A DNA stretch of 64,000 nt from Bacillus sp. BGMRC 2118 (GCA_008364785.1 VTTJ01000006.1:124001-188000); one strand, 5' to 3'. Positions 35,675 through 44,808 are shown, counted from the stretch's first letter. A program made the numbers and translations. Notes: generated by a model not told the origin, from the letters alone.

Positions 35675-35718
35675 GCAGTCTCTTTATTAGCCGGTGGCTA
35701 ATAAAGATTACACCTCCT
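35672..35718 (-). promoter_or_regulatory. Leader with SD, hairpin and TTG start (second CNNM gene)
   Basis: On the reverse strand AGGAGGTG (35718-35711), TAA, a perfect twelve-pair hairpin (TCTTTATTAGCC / GGCTAATAAAGA, loop ACC), GACTGC and TTG follow in order. The folded spacing is again nine bases. The flanks AGGAGGTG and GACTGCTTGGA match the other paralogue, but the stem sequence is different and still perfectly paired. Confidence 0.75.
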
Positions 35719-36052
35719 GATTTTGTTGTAATAGTAATATTTACTAGATGAATGTTTGTTTTATTCAAAATAATGAGAATATATATTGTAATAACGAGGT
35801 TTATGCCTGAAGATCACTATTGGGGTAAGAGTGGGTGTGGTTGTTCAAATAGAAAGTTTGTCCCGGTTATCTTGATTTAAAGGCAGGTATACTCGTTTTT
35901 ACAATGAAACAGTTTCCTAATCCTTTTAATCTATAAAACTTCCCAATGAACTCAACTCCTTTTAGTTAGATACTTTAAATTTACAATACAACGAACATAT
36001 AGTCAACGAATTGAACCTGAGTAGAGATATAGCATGATAATTGAATTTATGA
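35719..36052. other. Intergenic region, no gene seen
   Basis: No supported open frame occurs between the second CNNM leader and the terminator of the kinase gene. Both strands are AT-rich with frequent stops. The promoter for the leftward CNNM gene must lie here, but no clear match to a sigma-A consensus was chosen. Confidence 0.5.
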
Positions 36053-36087
36053 GAATAAAAGAAAAATAGACCCTGATTTTGGGTCCA
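36053..36087 (-). terminator. Terminator of the CPT-like kinase gene
   Basis: On the reverse strand GGACCC pairs with GGGTCT around AAAATCA and is followed by ATTTTTCTTTT. Confidence 0.7.
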
Positions 36088-36106
36088 ATCAATAAATTCA
36101 GTCGTT

Positions 36107-36646
36107 TCATTTTCTGTGTGAATAGGTTTTTGCAAAACCATTCGTTGGTTTTTTCAATTGTTGAACAATCAACTCAGCACATTCTTTGATTGTGTTTTCC
36201 GCAGTATTTACTTCAATATCATACACTTCTTTTTGCTGATGGACATAGCCTAATTGAAAAGCAGCTTGTCCAACAGTTCTATCACCACGCTCTTTTTCAC
36301 GTCTAGAAAGTTCATTTAGTGGACAGTGAACGCCGACAAATAAAACCGGATAATGATGAAGGACTTCAAGACAATCATCAAATGTTTCATCATCATGCAA
36401 TATTTGATCGACAATTAAGTTTATTCCTTTGTCTGAGAACATTTTAATGGTTCTGTGAATAAAATACTCCGTCGGTACAGGGATTAATCTATCGTTCTCT
36501 CTGTCTTCCATTTTTTCTATGACTAAATCGTAGTCATCGCTACTGAGATGGAAAAAATCCGGTAATAAAGTGGTTAATTGCTTTGAAAGCGTGGATTTTC
36601 CTGAACTAGAAACTCCATTTAGAAGAATAACGGTCCCCTTATTCAT
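36107..36646 (-). CDS. Chloramphenicol phosphotransferase-like P-loop kinase
   Basis: This 179-residue protein has Walker A GVSSSGKST near residue 11, a substrate-region phrase HLSSDDYDLVIEKM, the strand LIVDQILHD and the lid-like REKERGDRTVGQA. This matches the CPT (chloramphenicol 3-O-phosphotransferase-like) family. In most Bacilli the natural substrate is unknown, so drug resistance should not be assumed. It lies 17 bases downstream of the VTT gene and is probably cotranscribed with it. Confidence 0.82.
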   Translation of the reverse strand: MNKGTVILLNGVSSSGKSTLSKQLTTLLPDFFHLSSDDYDLVIEKMEDRENDRLIPVPTEYFIHRTIKMFSDKGINLIVDQILHDDETFDDCLEVLHHYPVLFVGVHCPLNELSRREKERGDRTVGQAAFQLGYVHQQKEVYDIEVNTAENTIKECAELIVQQLKKPTNGFAKTYSHRK

Positions 36647-36663
36647 AATTGTTCACTCCAGTT

Positions 36664-37212
36664 TTATTTCAATTTCTTAAATAGTACATACATTCCAAGT
36701 AACACTATGCCAATGATAGTGAACCAGACCTTTGCTTCATCTTCCCAGTTCAAGTACGTATGTACTGAATAAGCTTCCATTAGAATGGCTGGGATTTTAC
36801 CTATCAAGGTTGCGCTTGTAAAGGTGAAAAGTGTAACTGTCCCATAGGCAGATCCAAGCGTTATAATACCGGATGGCATAAAAGGGAGAAGGCGCATTGA
36901 TAAAATAAGGATAAATGCTTGCACACCTCGTACATGACGTAGTTTTTCGATATACTTGATGTTTCGGTTTTGACTATGTAATTTCATAAATCCCAGTCTA
37001 TACAACTTGAATGAAATAATGCTGCCAATCACTTCACCTGCTAATGAAACAAATGACCCTTCCCAAAAGCCAAATACAGAAATATTGGCTGCAGTAATAA
37101 ACACACTTGGCACAACTGCAAGGATACTAATGATTACATTCAGAGTAATACTAAGTACCATGGCCACGTATATGTTACTCTCAAAAAGAAGATGAATTAG
37201 CTCTTCGGTCAT
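36664..37212 (-). CDS. VTT/TMEM64 (SNARE-associated, DedA-like) membrane protein
   Basis: This 182-residue protein has five hydrophobic segments. The VTT-domain features are PSVFITAANISVFGFWEGS with GEVIGSIISFKLYRLG, and the re-entrant loop RLLPFMPSGIITLGSAYG. Members of the VTT/DedA superfamily act as lipid scramblases or undecaprenyl-phosphate flippases. It is upstream of the CPT-like kinase on the same strand. Confidence 0.85.
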   Translation of the reverse strand: MTEELIHLLFESNIYVAMVLSITLNVIISILAVVPSVFITAANISVFGFWEGSFVSLAGEVIGSIISFKLYRLGFMKLHSQNRNIKYIEKLRHVRGVQAFILILSMRLLPFMPSGIITLGSAYGTVTLFTFTSATLIGKIPAILMEAYSVHTYLNWEDEAKVWFTIIGIVLLGMYVLFKKLK

Positions 37213-37287
37213 ACACTTCGTACCTTTCTATCAAACCAGATCATTCTGATTCATATCGATAATACCATATAGTTCCATGGGAGATGA

Positions 37288-37319
37288 TGAAAAAGTGTTA
37301 CACATAACGTGCAACACTT
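37288..37319 (-). terminator. Terminator of the erythromycin esterase-like gene
   Basis: On the reverse strand AGTGTTGCAC pairs with GTGTAACACT (one mismatch) around GTTAT and is followed by TTTTTC. Confidence 0.75.
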
Positions 37320-38583
37320 AGACAATGGTATGATTAATTGTGATAGGGTGCAAAGCTTCAGTCGTTTCATGGTAGATAAAGGCATTGTACCGGTCGGAAA
37401 TACGTGATGGTACGTAATTTCCCATATGTTCATACTCGGGATGATAGACAACGCCAATAGCGCGATGACCAATGGTTTCAGAAAATTCATAGTGATTTTG
37501 TTCATTAAACATCAAGATTTTATCCCCACTGCCAGCTTGGTGTAGATAATATTCAAAGCTGCCGGATGTTGCATTGGGTACTCTCATGACTTCATAAGGA
37601 GTGCCCCATTTTGTTGATGCAATCACGGTTCCTTTATAGGATCCAAACCCAATAGCATATATATTTTCGTGGTTAAACTTTTCCCGTGTCAGCTGCCCGA
37701 CATTGACCATACCCTGTGCATACATATCTGTTGCTCGTGCATCTCCAATATGTGTATTGTGCTCCCATACAATTCCTTTTGCCGTTTCACCAATATATTC
37801 AGAGATATGACTTAACACTTGAACCATATGACGATCACGGATGTTCCACGATTCATTATCATTTGTAATCATGGTATGATAGTAAAATTCAGCATTGGCT
37901 GTCACTAATGAATTCACAAGTAAATTCAATGATGCTTCTGTATCGTTTTCATAATACTGTCTATTTGCCGTCATTGTACGTAATAAATCAAGAACCTCAT
38001 TCATGCAGTCTTCGCCATAAATGGCAGCAGAGACTGCGTATTGTTCAGCTTGGCGATGGAAGGGTTCGAAGCATTCAAATGCCTTTTTTGCCTTATCAAT
38101 ATCTGGAGAATTCGTTTTCTCCAAGTATTGAATAATAGCTTCCATCGATTCCCAAAGGCTATATACATCTAACCCATAAAATCCAACTTTAACATCTTGT
38201 GTTTCGTTGTATTCTTTTAACCATTCAATTAGTTCTAATACTTCTTCATTTGACCACATCCAAGTCGGCCAACGATTAAATGCCTCGAGTACTTCTTTTC
38301 CACTTTTATATGAATGATCATAGCCTTTTACATATCGGTTTACCTCATAGCAAGATGGCCAATCTCCTTCAACTGCAATAAAGTTAAAGTTGTTTTCTTG
38401 AATGAGCTTCTTTGTGATCTCTGTTCGTGTTTTATAATACTCACTCGTTCCGTGAGAGGCTTCACCTAGTAATACATATTTAGCATGACCTGAGGCTTTT
38501 ACGAGTGGATGTAAATCTTCAGGACCTTGAAAGGGAAGAGCATGCTTTCTGATACTTTCAGTTAGGTTTACGGTTACAACCAT
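37318..38583 (-). CDS. Erythromycin esterase-family hydrolase
   Basis: This 421-residue protein has the family signatures LLGEASHGTSEYYKTRTEIT near residue 38 (catalytic acidic and His residues), FIAVEGDWPSCYEVNRYV near 68, and VWEHNTHIGDARATDM near 270, plus the C-terminal FDAFIYH-like strand (RYNAFIYHETTEALHP). EreA/EreB open the macrolide lactone ring, but most Bacillus homologues have no proven antibiotic substrate. EcsC is 24 bases upstream in the same direction. Confidence 0.88.
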   Translation of the reverse strand: MVVTVNLTESIRKHALPFQGPEDLHPLVKASGHAKYVLLGEASHGTSEYYKTRTEITKKLIQENNFNFIAVEGDWPSCYEVNRYVKGYDHSYKSGKEVLEAFNRWPTWMWSNEEVLELIEWLKEYNETQDVKVGFYGLDVYSLWESMEAIIQYLEKTNSPDIDKAKKAFECFEPFHRQAEQYAVSAAIYGEDCMNEVLDLLRTMTANRQYYENDTEASLNLLVNSLVTANAEFYYHTMITNDNESWNIRDRHMVQVLSHISEYIGETAKGIVWEHNTHIGDARATDMYAQGMVNVGQLTREKFNHENIYAIGFGSYKGTVIASTKWGTPYEVMRVPNATSGSFEYYLHQAGSGDKILMFNEQNHYEFSETIGHRAIGVVYHPEYEHMGNYVPSRISDRYNAFIYHETTEALHPITINHTIV

Positions 38584-38607
38584 TTTGTCACCTGCAATCT
38601 TTTTCCC

Positions 38608-39408
38608 TTAGTATTGGTTTTGTAATCGATCCATTATTCTTCTCTTTTGATAAAGCATCGTTCCTGCTTCACTAATATCTGAAATCATAGAGCGGTTAAC
38701 AAAAGCGCCAAATACCATCCCCGCAACTGGGATTAATTGAAAGAGCTTCTTCCAGCCAAATTGATCGCGATATGTATATATGACTTCTCGCCAACCCTGG
38801 AGTTGACTCATCATTTCATCTTGATGTTCCCTGCGATGATAAAAATCAGTAAGTTCTTTCAAGATTGCTTGTTTGCCAACAATATCCGAGGATGCAAATT
38901 GAAGACTTTTTACGATAAAAATTCGTTCATTCGGATCATTTGGATCGTATCCATAAATCATGGCAATTTCTTGCAGGGTTTTCAACGAAAGGCCGAGTAA
39001 TAGGGGGATATCAACTGATAAGGTGAAAATTCCGCCAAACCCTGTAGAGGCACCTTGGACAGTTGCAAAGTTTTGGCGATCTTTTACAATATCTTGGCAT
39101 ATCTCGTTCATCACGCTTAGTGGAACAGTCGAGATATCTTCAAGTGTGGAAATAGTAGTACGATAGTTAGATTGATACTTATGAACAATCTTCTCTTCCT
39201 TCACTAAATATTTTCCTCCACTTTGTATGTATTGTCCTAATTCATCTAGCAATACACCAATTTTCTTTTGAACAAAAGCTGGTGTGATTTTATCCAGCAG
39301 CTTAAAAGGCAAACGCCCAATTCTTTCCCAAAACCATAATCCTTTTTGTTCGTTCTCCCAGTTCTCAATGATTTTTAGTTGTTGAAGTAATTTTTCCTTG
39401 TTCTCCAT
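38608..39408 (-). CDS. ecsC: EcsC-family protein
   Basis: This 266-residue protein matches the EcsC family in its central segment VQGASTGFGGIFTLSVDIPL and LLGLSLKTLQEIAMIYGYDP, and in the C-terminal LIPVAGMVFGAFVNRSMISD. EcsC proteins are peripheral or weakly membrane-associated and of unknown function. In Bacillus the family is named after a neighbour of the ecsAB transporter genes, but here it lies 21 kb from the EcsAB-like pair and beside an esterase. Confidence 0.88.
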   Translation of the reverse strand: MENKEKLLQQLKIIENWENEQKGLWFWERIGRLPFKLLDKITPAFVQKKIGVLLDELGQYIQSGGKYLVKEEKIVHKYQSNYRTTISTLEDISTVPLSVMNEICQDIVKDRQNFATVQGASTGFGGIFTLSVDIPLLLGLSLKTLQEIAMIYGYDPNDPNERIFIVKSLQFASSDIVGKQAILKELTDFYHRREHQDEMMSQLQGWREVIYTYRDQFGWKKLFQLIPVAGMVFGAFVNRSMISDISEAGTMLYQKRRIMDRLQNQY

Positions 39409-39429
39409 AATGGTTCTCCTTTTTAGAAT

Positions 39430-39612
39430 GGTTCTTTTCTAATACTGTGTTGATTTTAGTACAATTCATTATGGGTGTACAAACATTTTTAAAAGCAAAT
39501 TGAGATTGAAGAAAAGAGCAACTCTCTTTATATTCAGAAGTAACTATATACTAAGGTGAAAATCCGGCTATTGGGATTTTTACGTAAATCATCAATCTAT
39601 ACGAAAATAGCC
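39430..39612 (+). mobile_element. MITE-like repeat, copy 4
   Basis: This 183-base copy starts GGTTCTTTTCTAA and ends CGAAAATAGCC. It has the same core as copy 1: TGATTTTAGTACAATTC, GGGTGTACA, AGAAAAGAGCAACTCTC, ATACTAAGGTGAAAATCC and CAATCTATACG. It lies between the divergent ecsC and modA genes. Confidence 0.87.
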
Positions 39613-39751
39613 TTTAGAAATGATTCACTGTTTGTATCTTTAAGGAATAGTTTCATCAAGTGTGTGGTAATTATGTGGTGCTAAGTTATTACTATTTTAA
39701 AGGAAAATAGGTACAATAGGGATATCTTACGTGTTAAATGAGGTACGAACA

Positions 39752-40516
39752 TTGAAAAAAATACAATTACTCTTATGTTTTGTCATTTTACTAGTAGCAG
39801 GCTGCTCATCTCCATCAAAGGAAAAAATAGAAATCACTGTGTCGGCAGCTGCTAGCTTAAAAGACGCCCTAAATGAAATAAAGGTTATTTTTGAAAAGGA
39901 AAATAAGGATATTGTCATCTACTATAATCTCGGCTCTACTGGATCTCTTCAGCAGCAGGTGATGCAAGGTGCACCGACAGATGTCTTTTTATCTGCTTCA
40001 AAAGAGCATCTTACTAAACTTATAGACAATAATCTGATCAATCAGAATCACTCTTCTGACATAGTAAGCAACTCCCTTGTTGTTATTGGACCGAATTCGG
40101 AAGACTTCAGCATTCAATCGTTAAAAGATTTACTAGCGATAGATAGAATCTCTATTGGCACACCGGAAACTGTTCCTGCTGGAAAATATGCAAAAGAAGC
40201 ATTACAAACCGAGCAAATATGGGATGGAATTGAACCTAAATTAGTTCCAGCAAAAGATGTCAGGCAAGTATTATCCTATGTAGAAAGTGAAAATGTGCAA
40301 GTAGGTATTGTGTATAAAACGGATGCAATGATCTCAAAAAAGATAAAAGTACTATATGAAATACCTGTGAACCTTCATTCACCGCTTGTCTATTCAGCAG
40401 GAGTCGTAAAAAAGACAAAACATGCCGAGGAAGCTCAGGTTTTTTATCAGTTTATACAAAGTAAAGAAGCCATCTCTATATTTGAAGAATATGGGTTTAA
40501 GGGATTGAACGAATAA
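39752..40516 (+). CDS. modA: Molybdate ABC transporter substrate-binding lipoprotein ModA
   Basis: The preferred start is TTG at 39752, seven bases after GAGGT, giving a 254-residue lipoprotein with lipobox LLVAGC; the longer frame from GTG 39731 adds only seven residues. Mature-protein landmarks of ModA are ITVSAAASLKDALNEI, YYNLGSTGSLQQQVMQGAPT and VPAGKYAKEAL. It binds molybdate (or tungstate) outside the membrane and delivers it to ModB, which follows directly. No ModC ATPase is encoded, as in B. subtilis, so a shared ATPase is likely. Confidence 0.93.
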   Translation: MKKIQLLLCFVILLVAGCSSPSKEKIEITVSAAASLKDALNEIKVIFEKENKDIVIYYNLGSTGSLQQQVMQGAPTDVFLSASKEHLTKLIDNNLINQNHSSDIVSNSLVVIGPNSEDFSIQSLKDLLAIDRISIGTPETVPAGKYAKEALQTEQIWDGIEPKLVPAKDVRQVLSYVESENVQVGIVYKTDAMISKKIKVLYEIPVNLHSPLVYSAGVVKKTKHAEEAQVFYQFIQSKEAISIFEEYGFKGLNE

Positions 40517-41179
40517 ATGGTGGAAGAATTTATTAATCCAATCAAAATATCATTACAAGTAGCAGGTTTAGCAAGTATTATTGTTATTATTTTCGGAACG
40601 TTAATTGCCCGTGTGATGACTCAGAGGAAGTTTAGGGGAAAGCTTGTGGTAGAGACATTATTTTTAATGCCGTTAGTTCTACCACCATCAGTAGTTGGCT
40701 TTGTACTGTTAGTGATGTTTGGCGTGAATAGTCCAATAGGTCAGGTTATCGAGTGGGTATTTCATCAGCCGGTTGTCTTTACCATATGGGCAGCTGTGAT
40801 CGCATCAACAGTTGTTTCTTTTCCGTTAATGTATCAATCTGCCAAAAATGGATTCGAGTCTGTAGATTCAGATATCGAGGATGCGGCAAGAGTAGATGGC
40901 GCAAATGGAAGGCAAGTGTTTTCTTACATTTCCCTCCCACTAGCGAAAACATATTTGCTTTCTGGCATTATATTAAGCTTTGCTAGAGCGTTAGGAGAAT
41001 TTGGGGCAACACTAATGGTAGCTGGAAATATCCCGGGGAAAACACAGACTGTTCCTACAGCCATATACCTGGCTATTGAAACAGGGAATATGGGACTTGC
41101 ATGGCTATGGGCTGGCATTATGGTACTCCTTTCATTTCTTATGCTAGTATTCGTTTCGACAATAAAACCAAGTTATTAG
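40517..41179 (+). CDS. modB: Molybdate ABC transporter permease ModB
   Basis: This 220-residue permease has five to six membrane helices and the ATPase-coupling EAA loop DAARVDGANGRQVFSYISLP near residue 130. Other ModB features are MPLVLPPSVVGFVLLVMFG and ARALGEFGATLMVAGNIPGK. The ATG directly follows the modA stop codon. With ModA it imports molybdate for molybdenum-cofactor enzymes. Confidence 0.95.
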   Translation: MVEEFINPIKISLQVAGLASIIVIIFGTLIARVMTQRKFRGKLVVETLFLMPLVLPPSVVGFVLLVMFGVNSPIGQVIEWVFHQPVVFTIWAAVIASTVVSFPLMYQSAKNGFESVDSDIEDAARVDGANGRQVFSYISLPLAKTYLLSGIILSFARALGEFGATLMVAGNIPGKTQTVPTAIYLAIETGNMGLAWLWAGIMVLLSFLMLVFVSTIKPSY

Positions 41180-41222
41180 GACATACTAATATATAGTGAT
41201 CAGCCAAAGGAGAGAATACTGC

Positions 41223-41609
41223 ATGCATGAAATTAAAGTGGTTGGAGCTGTTATTGTAAATGAACAAGGAGAAATACTTTGTGCAAAGCGTTCAAGGACG
41301 ATGGCTATGCCCGGAAAGTGGGAGTTTCCAGGTGGAAAAGTAGAAAATAATGAGAACGAACAAGATGCATTGATCAGAGAAATGAAGGAAGAATTACAAT
41401 GTGAGATCGAAGTAAAAGACAAAATTGCAGAGACACTTCATAAATATGCTGAGTTCACCATTTTGCTCGTTACTTTTCACGCGAAAATCATCTCTGGAAC
41501 TCCAGTAAAAAAAGAACATGAGGAGTTGCGATGGTGTAAGGTAGAAGAATTAAAGGAGTTGGATTGGGCTGAAGCTGATATTCCAACTGTGAAGCTATTG
41601 CTGATGTGA
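41223..41609 (+). CDS. Nudix hydrolase (MutT-like)
   Basis: The start is the ATG after AAAGGAGAG, giving 128 residues. The Nudix box GKVENNENEQDALIREMKEE supplies the metal-binding Glu residues (GX5EX7REUXEEXGU pattern, last residue Cys instead of Gly). KRSRTMAMPGKWEFPGG precedes it as in MutT and CTP pyrophosphohydrolase-type sanitation enzymes, which hydrolyse oxidised or non-canonical nucleoside triphosphates. It is 43 bases after modB and could be cotranscribed, though the functions are unrelated. Confidence 0.9.
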   Translation: MHEIKVVGAVIVNEQGEILCAKRSRTMAMPGKWEFPGGKVENNENEQDALIREMKEELQCEIEVKDKIAETLHKYAEFTILLVTFHAKIISGTPVKKEHEELRWCKVEELKELDWAEADIPTVKLLLM

Positions 41610-41741
41610 GTTTGTTATAGATTTTTGCTCAAAGATTTAGATTGCAGTGCAATCAATAGATTACATATTGATTAAAAGATTTAGATCTATATCTAAACGG
41701 TTCCGTTTCTGTAGAAAAACATATGAAATAGCATAGTAATT

Positions 41742-41780
41742 AGCAGACCAAATCATATGCGATTTGGTCTGCTTCTTTTT
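41742..41780 (+). terminator. Terminator of the mod-Nudix unit
   Basis: AGCAGACCAAATC and GATTTGGTCTGCT pair perfectly around ATATGC and are followed by TCTTTTT. Confidence 0.92.
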
Positions 41781-42085
41781 CCTTTAAAAAGTTGTTTACG
41801 TGATATAACCACTTAGATTCTCATACTAAATTGCACCAAAAATAGCATAATGACAACAGCTATTGTCAACATACTAATTACTATGTTAATTAGTATGTCG
41901 TTTGCTTAGCGTTTTTTAGAAGTTCCATCAATTTATGTTAAATAAAATATAGGGTTTGTGGGGGTTCCTTATTAAACAAACGGGTAAGGATAGTTCAACA
42001 AGAAGAGATTAAGTAGATATTTCACTTAAACCTTTATTGAAGTGTATATAATATAAAGTAAGTACAAGTAAAAGGAATGGATGTA
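41781..42085. other. Upstream region of the MocR gene
   Basis: No gene is seen. ACTAATTA, CTATGTTAATTAGTATGT and related near-palindromes around 41870-41900 contain the inverted words ACATACTAATTA and TTAATTAGTATGT, which could be a binding site for the downstream GntR-type regulator. The function is only suggested by position. Confidence 0.45.
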
Positions 42086-43522
42086 ATGGATTGGAAACCA
42101 GCGCGAGGATTGAAAAAACCAATATATAAACAATTAGCTGAATTTATTGAAAAAGGAATAGCAGATGGGTCGCTTTCACCTGAAAGTCCCTTGCCTTCAG
42201 AAAGATTATTGGCAAAAGAACTTCAAATAAACAGAAGTACTGTTGTTGCAGCATACGATGAATTAGAATCAAACGGACTAATAACGAGAACTAGAGGTAG
42301 TGGCACAACCATAAGCAAAGATATTTGGGGTCTTTCTAACAAACGAGTCCCAAGTTGGAATAGATATATAGAAGCAGGCTCTTTTATGCCTAGTTTACCG
42401 ATAAATCAAAGAATACGTAAAGAAATGACTAAACATAAGTTAATTAATCTAGCTAGTGGAGAATTATCAGAAGATTTGTTTCCTAAACAGGCACTTAGAG
42501 ATATAACATCAACACGTTTTTTTATTGGTAGCCTAGGTTATGATCATCCACAGGGAAATATTGCTCTAAGAGAAACTTTAACTGCACATGTGAAAAATTA
42601 TAGAAGCATTAATACAATACCATCGTCAATATTAATTACTTCAGGAGCTCAGCAAGCACTTCATCTTATTGTACAATGTCTTTTAAAACCAGGGGATTCC
42701 ATTTTACTAGAGGATCCTTCGTATCACTATAATTTATCTATTTTTGAATCTGCTGGTGTAAATGTCTATAAAATAAATGTTGATTCTAACGGGTTTAATT
42801 ATGAAGAACTCTTATCTCAGATTAAGAAATACGCAGTAAAGATGATTTTTATAAATCCCACTTTTCAAAATCCGACTGGCTATACGCTTAGCAATCGAAA
42901 GAAAAAACTTCTATTAGATTTATCATATGAACATGGTATTCCAATTGTTGAAGATGATCCTTACAGCTTATCTTCCTTCTTGGGGAAAGGAATTCAAAGT
43001 ATTAAATCAATGGACGTTAACGGCAATGTCTTATATATAAGTTCTTTATCAAAGATAGTAGCATCTGGATTAAGGATCGGTTGGATTATAGGTCCAGAAC
43101 GGGTTATTGAGAGGCTATCAGATGCGAAACAACAGATTGACTTTGGACATTCAAGCTTTACTCAATGGATCGCAAATGATTTTTTAAATTCACAGGGATT
43201 TGATAATCATCTGCAGAATCTTGTTAAGCAATTAGAGAAAAGAAGAGATCAGATTGTAAATAGTTTGAATCATTATTTAGAGGGGCAAGTGGAATATCAT
43301 ATTCCCACGGGTGGGATCCATTTATGGTGTAAAATTAAACATGATGTAAACGAGTTAAAGTTACTTGAGGAATCTATAATCAGAGGTTTACTTTATACCC
43401 CTGGCTTTACAATGGGATCCACAAAGGGGTATGTTCGTTTCACCTTTGCCCGGGAACAGGAAGAATTGATCGACGAAGGAATACGTAAATTTGCTGATGC
43501 ACTAGGTTCTATTAAAAATTAA
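42086..43522 (+). CDS. MocR/GntR-type regulator with aminotransferase domain
   Basis: The ATG at 42086 is nine bases from AAAGGA; an ATG at 42077 is too close. The protein is 478 residues. Residues 1-75 are a GntR winged helix (LPSERLLAKELQINRSTVVA, then a wing with TRTRGSGTTI). From about 100 to the end is a fold-type I aminotransferase domain, with SGAQQALHLIVQCLL, IINPTFQNPTGY-like segment and YISSLSKIVASGLRIGWIIG, whose Lys binds pyridoxal phosphate. Such MocR proteins sense PLP or amino compounds (PdxR, GabR, EhuR). No divergent metabolic gene is adjacent, so the effector and target are unknown. Confidence 0.9.
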   Translation: MDWKPARGLKKPIYKQLAEFIEKGIADGSLSPESPLPSERLLAKELQINRSTVVAAYDELESNGLITRTRGSGTTISKDIWGLSNKRVPSWNRYIEAGSFMPSLPINQRIRKEMTKHKLINLASGELSEDLFPKQALRDITSTRFFIGSLGYDHPQGNIALRETLTAHVKNYRSINTIPSSILITSGAQQALHLIVQCLLKPGDSILLEDPSYHYNLSIFESAGVNVYKINVDSNGFNYEELLSQIKKYAVKMIFINPTFQNPTGYTLSNRKKKLLLDLSYEHGIPIVEDDPYSLSSFLGKGIQSIKSMDVNGNVLYISSLSKIVASGLRIGWIIGPERVIERLSDAKQQIDFGHSSFTQWIANDFLNSQGFDNHLQNLVKQLEKRRDQIVNSLNHYLEGQVEYHIPTGGIHLWCKIKHDVNELKLLEESIIRGLLYTPGFTMGSTKGYVRFTFAREQEELIDEGIRKFADALGSIKN

Positions 43523-43534
43523 AATAAAGAATGT

Positions 43535-43566
43535 AGAGTCATGGTTATGTCCATGATTCTTTTTAA
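43535..43566 (+). terminator. Terminator of the MocR gene
   Basis: AGAGTCATGG pairs with CCATGATTCT around TTATGT and is followed by TTTTT. Confidence 0.82.
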
Positions 43567-43717
43567 TTTTTCTTATATTAAGTGGATGGGTAAAAACCAC
43601 CTTAAGTGGATGGTTAGGGTTGATTGAAATTATATTATAATGATTTAAGAACAAAGTTCATCCTATTCCTATTAAGGTGTTAAGGTAATTAAGATTTAAT
43701 TGGGAGGTTTATTTTAT

Positions 43718-43906
43718 ATGATTATTTGGTTGTCGTTATTAGGTGTTTTACTATTACTTGGTGGATTTTTTGCAACCATATCACTAGCTGGTAAGGGTGA
43801 CACAGATTATCAAAACTCTACTAAAGGGAATGTAACAAGGCTTACATCTTTTTATGTATGCCTTTTATTATTAGTCATCATTGGTTTTGCCATTTACTTA
43901 TCTTAA
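43718..43906 (+). CDS. Small two-helix membrane protein
   Basis: The start is the ATG after GGGAGG, giving 62 residues. Two hydrophobic segments (residues 2-24 and 42-61) flank a short charged loop (GKGDTDYQNSTKGNVTRL). No family is recognised. It lies between two terminators and 56 bases before the YfmQ-like gene. Confidence 0.65.
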   Translation: MIIWLSLLGVLLLLGGFFATISLAGKGDTDYQNSTKGNVTRLTSFYVCLLLLVIIGFAIYLS

Positions 43907-43922
43907 TAAACTTAATAAAATA

Positions 43923-43947
43923 ACTGGGTAATTCCAGCTTTTTTTCT
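43923..43947 (+). terminator. Short terminator
   Basis: CTGG and CCAG pair with additional AT pairs around TAAT, followed by seven T. The stem is short, so read-through into the next gene is possible. Confidence 0.6.
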
Positions 43948-43962
43948 AGGAGGTATAGTATC

Positions 43963-44385
43963 ATGACATGGGTGGTTTTAGTCTCGATTATCTTGGCAAG
44001 CTTGATCAAAATCCTTTTGACATGCCTTCCACTTGGGGTTGTGGAGTGGATTATGAGCAAGTTTGAAGTTCACACAAAAATTAATGAAGTCGAAGTAAAG
44101 GTAACTAAAGATAGTGTGGAAATAATAGGTGAAGAAAAAAAGAATTTTATTAAGAAATTTAATGAGGCGGTTTTTATGCAAAAACAATATATTCATCCAG
44201 GAAATGAACAGAATTTTTTGTATCGAACCGAAGTTGAATCATCACCAATAATGATTGAAAGTATTAATGCCAAAAAGGAAACTAAGGTTTATATATATCG
44301 TTATACTGATCGCATCGAAGTAGTTAAACAATATAAAAAAAGAGTTGTAGCATATAGTCTCTTTGCAGACAAATCAATGAGTTAG
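43963..44385 (+). CDS. YfmQ-family protein
   Basis: This 140-residue protein has one N-terminal membrane helix (MTWVVLVSIILASLIKILL) and the segment GVVEWIMSKFEVHTKINEVEV, followed by a beta-rich soluble domain ending EVVKQYKKRVVAYSLFA. Length, topology and these segments match the YfmQ family of Bacillus, whose function is unknown. The start follows AGGAGG. Confidence 0.72.
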   Translation: MTWVVLVSIILASLIKILLTCLPLGVVEWIMSKFEVHTKINEVEVKVTKDSVEIIGEEKKNFIKKFNEAVFMQKQYIHPGNEQNFLYRTEVESSPIMIESINAKKETKVYIYRYTDRIEVVKQYKKRVVAYSLFADKSMS

Positions 44386-44432
44386 TCATCCCTATTCAAT
44401 AGACTAAATTCACTACAATGGAGTTGGTTTAT

Positions 44433-44746
44433 ATGAAAATAGAGTATGATTTTCCTTATATTATTGTGAAAGATGATAAGAAGAACTACAATATACTAAA
44501 TAAACTTAGTAATGAAGCTGATTATTTGTTTGTCTTATTAAAGTATACTGAAAAAAAGACTCTTTGATACTAGATGAACTAGTAGCTTTTCCAATTTCAA
44601 ATGAAAGAATCATTATATTAAATACATTAGATATTGTGCATCAAAAAGAAATTTTCTCAAAAGGACCCAGGGGGATTTTTTTAACAAAGAAAGACCAAAA
44701 AAACGTAAATATCTTGTTAAAGGTTTCGAAGGTGAGCAGAGTATAG
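44433..44746 (+). pseudogene. Small gene split by a frameshift in a run of seven A
   Basis: An ATG nine bases after GGAG opens a frame of 44 codons (MKIEYDFPYIIVKDDKKNYN ... VLLKYTEKK) that stops just after AAAAAAA at 44551-44557. Adding one base restores a second open segment (LILDELVAFPISNERIIILN ... NVNILLKVSKVSRV) to the stop at 44746. Together they would give about 104 residues. The homopolymer makes a sequencing slip, a real mutation or programmed slippage all possible. The family is not recognised; it may belong with the YfmQ-like gene 47 bases upstream. Confidence 0.6.
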
Positions 44747-44808
44747 GATTAAGAATCAGTGGAATATGATTTCTAATATATGGAAAATTTTACTTATAGC
44801 TAATGGGT

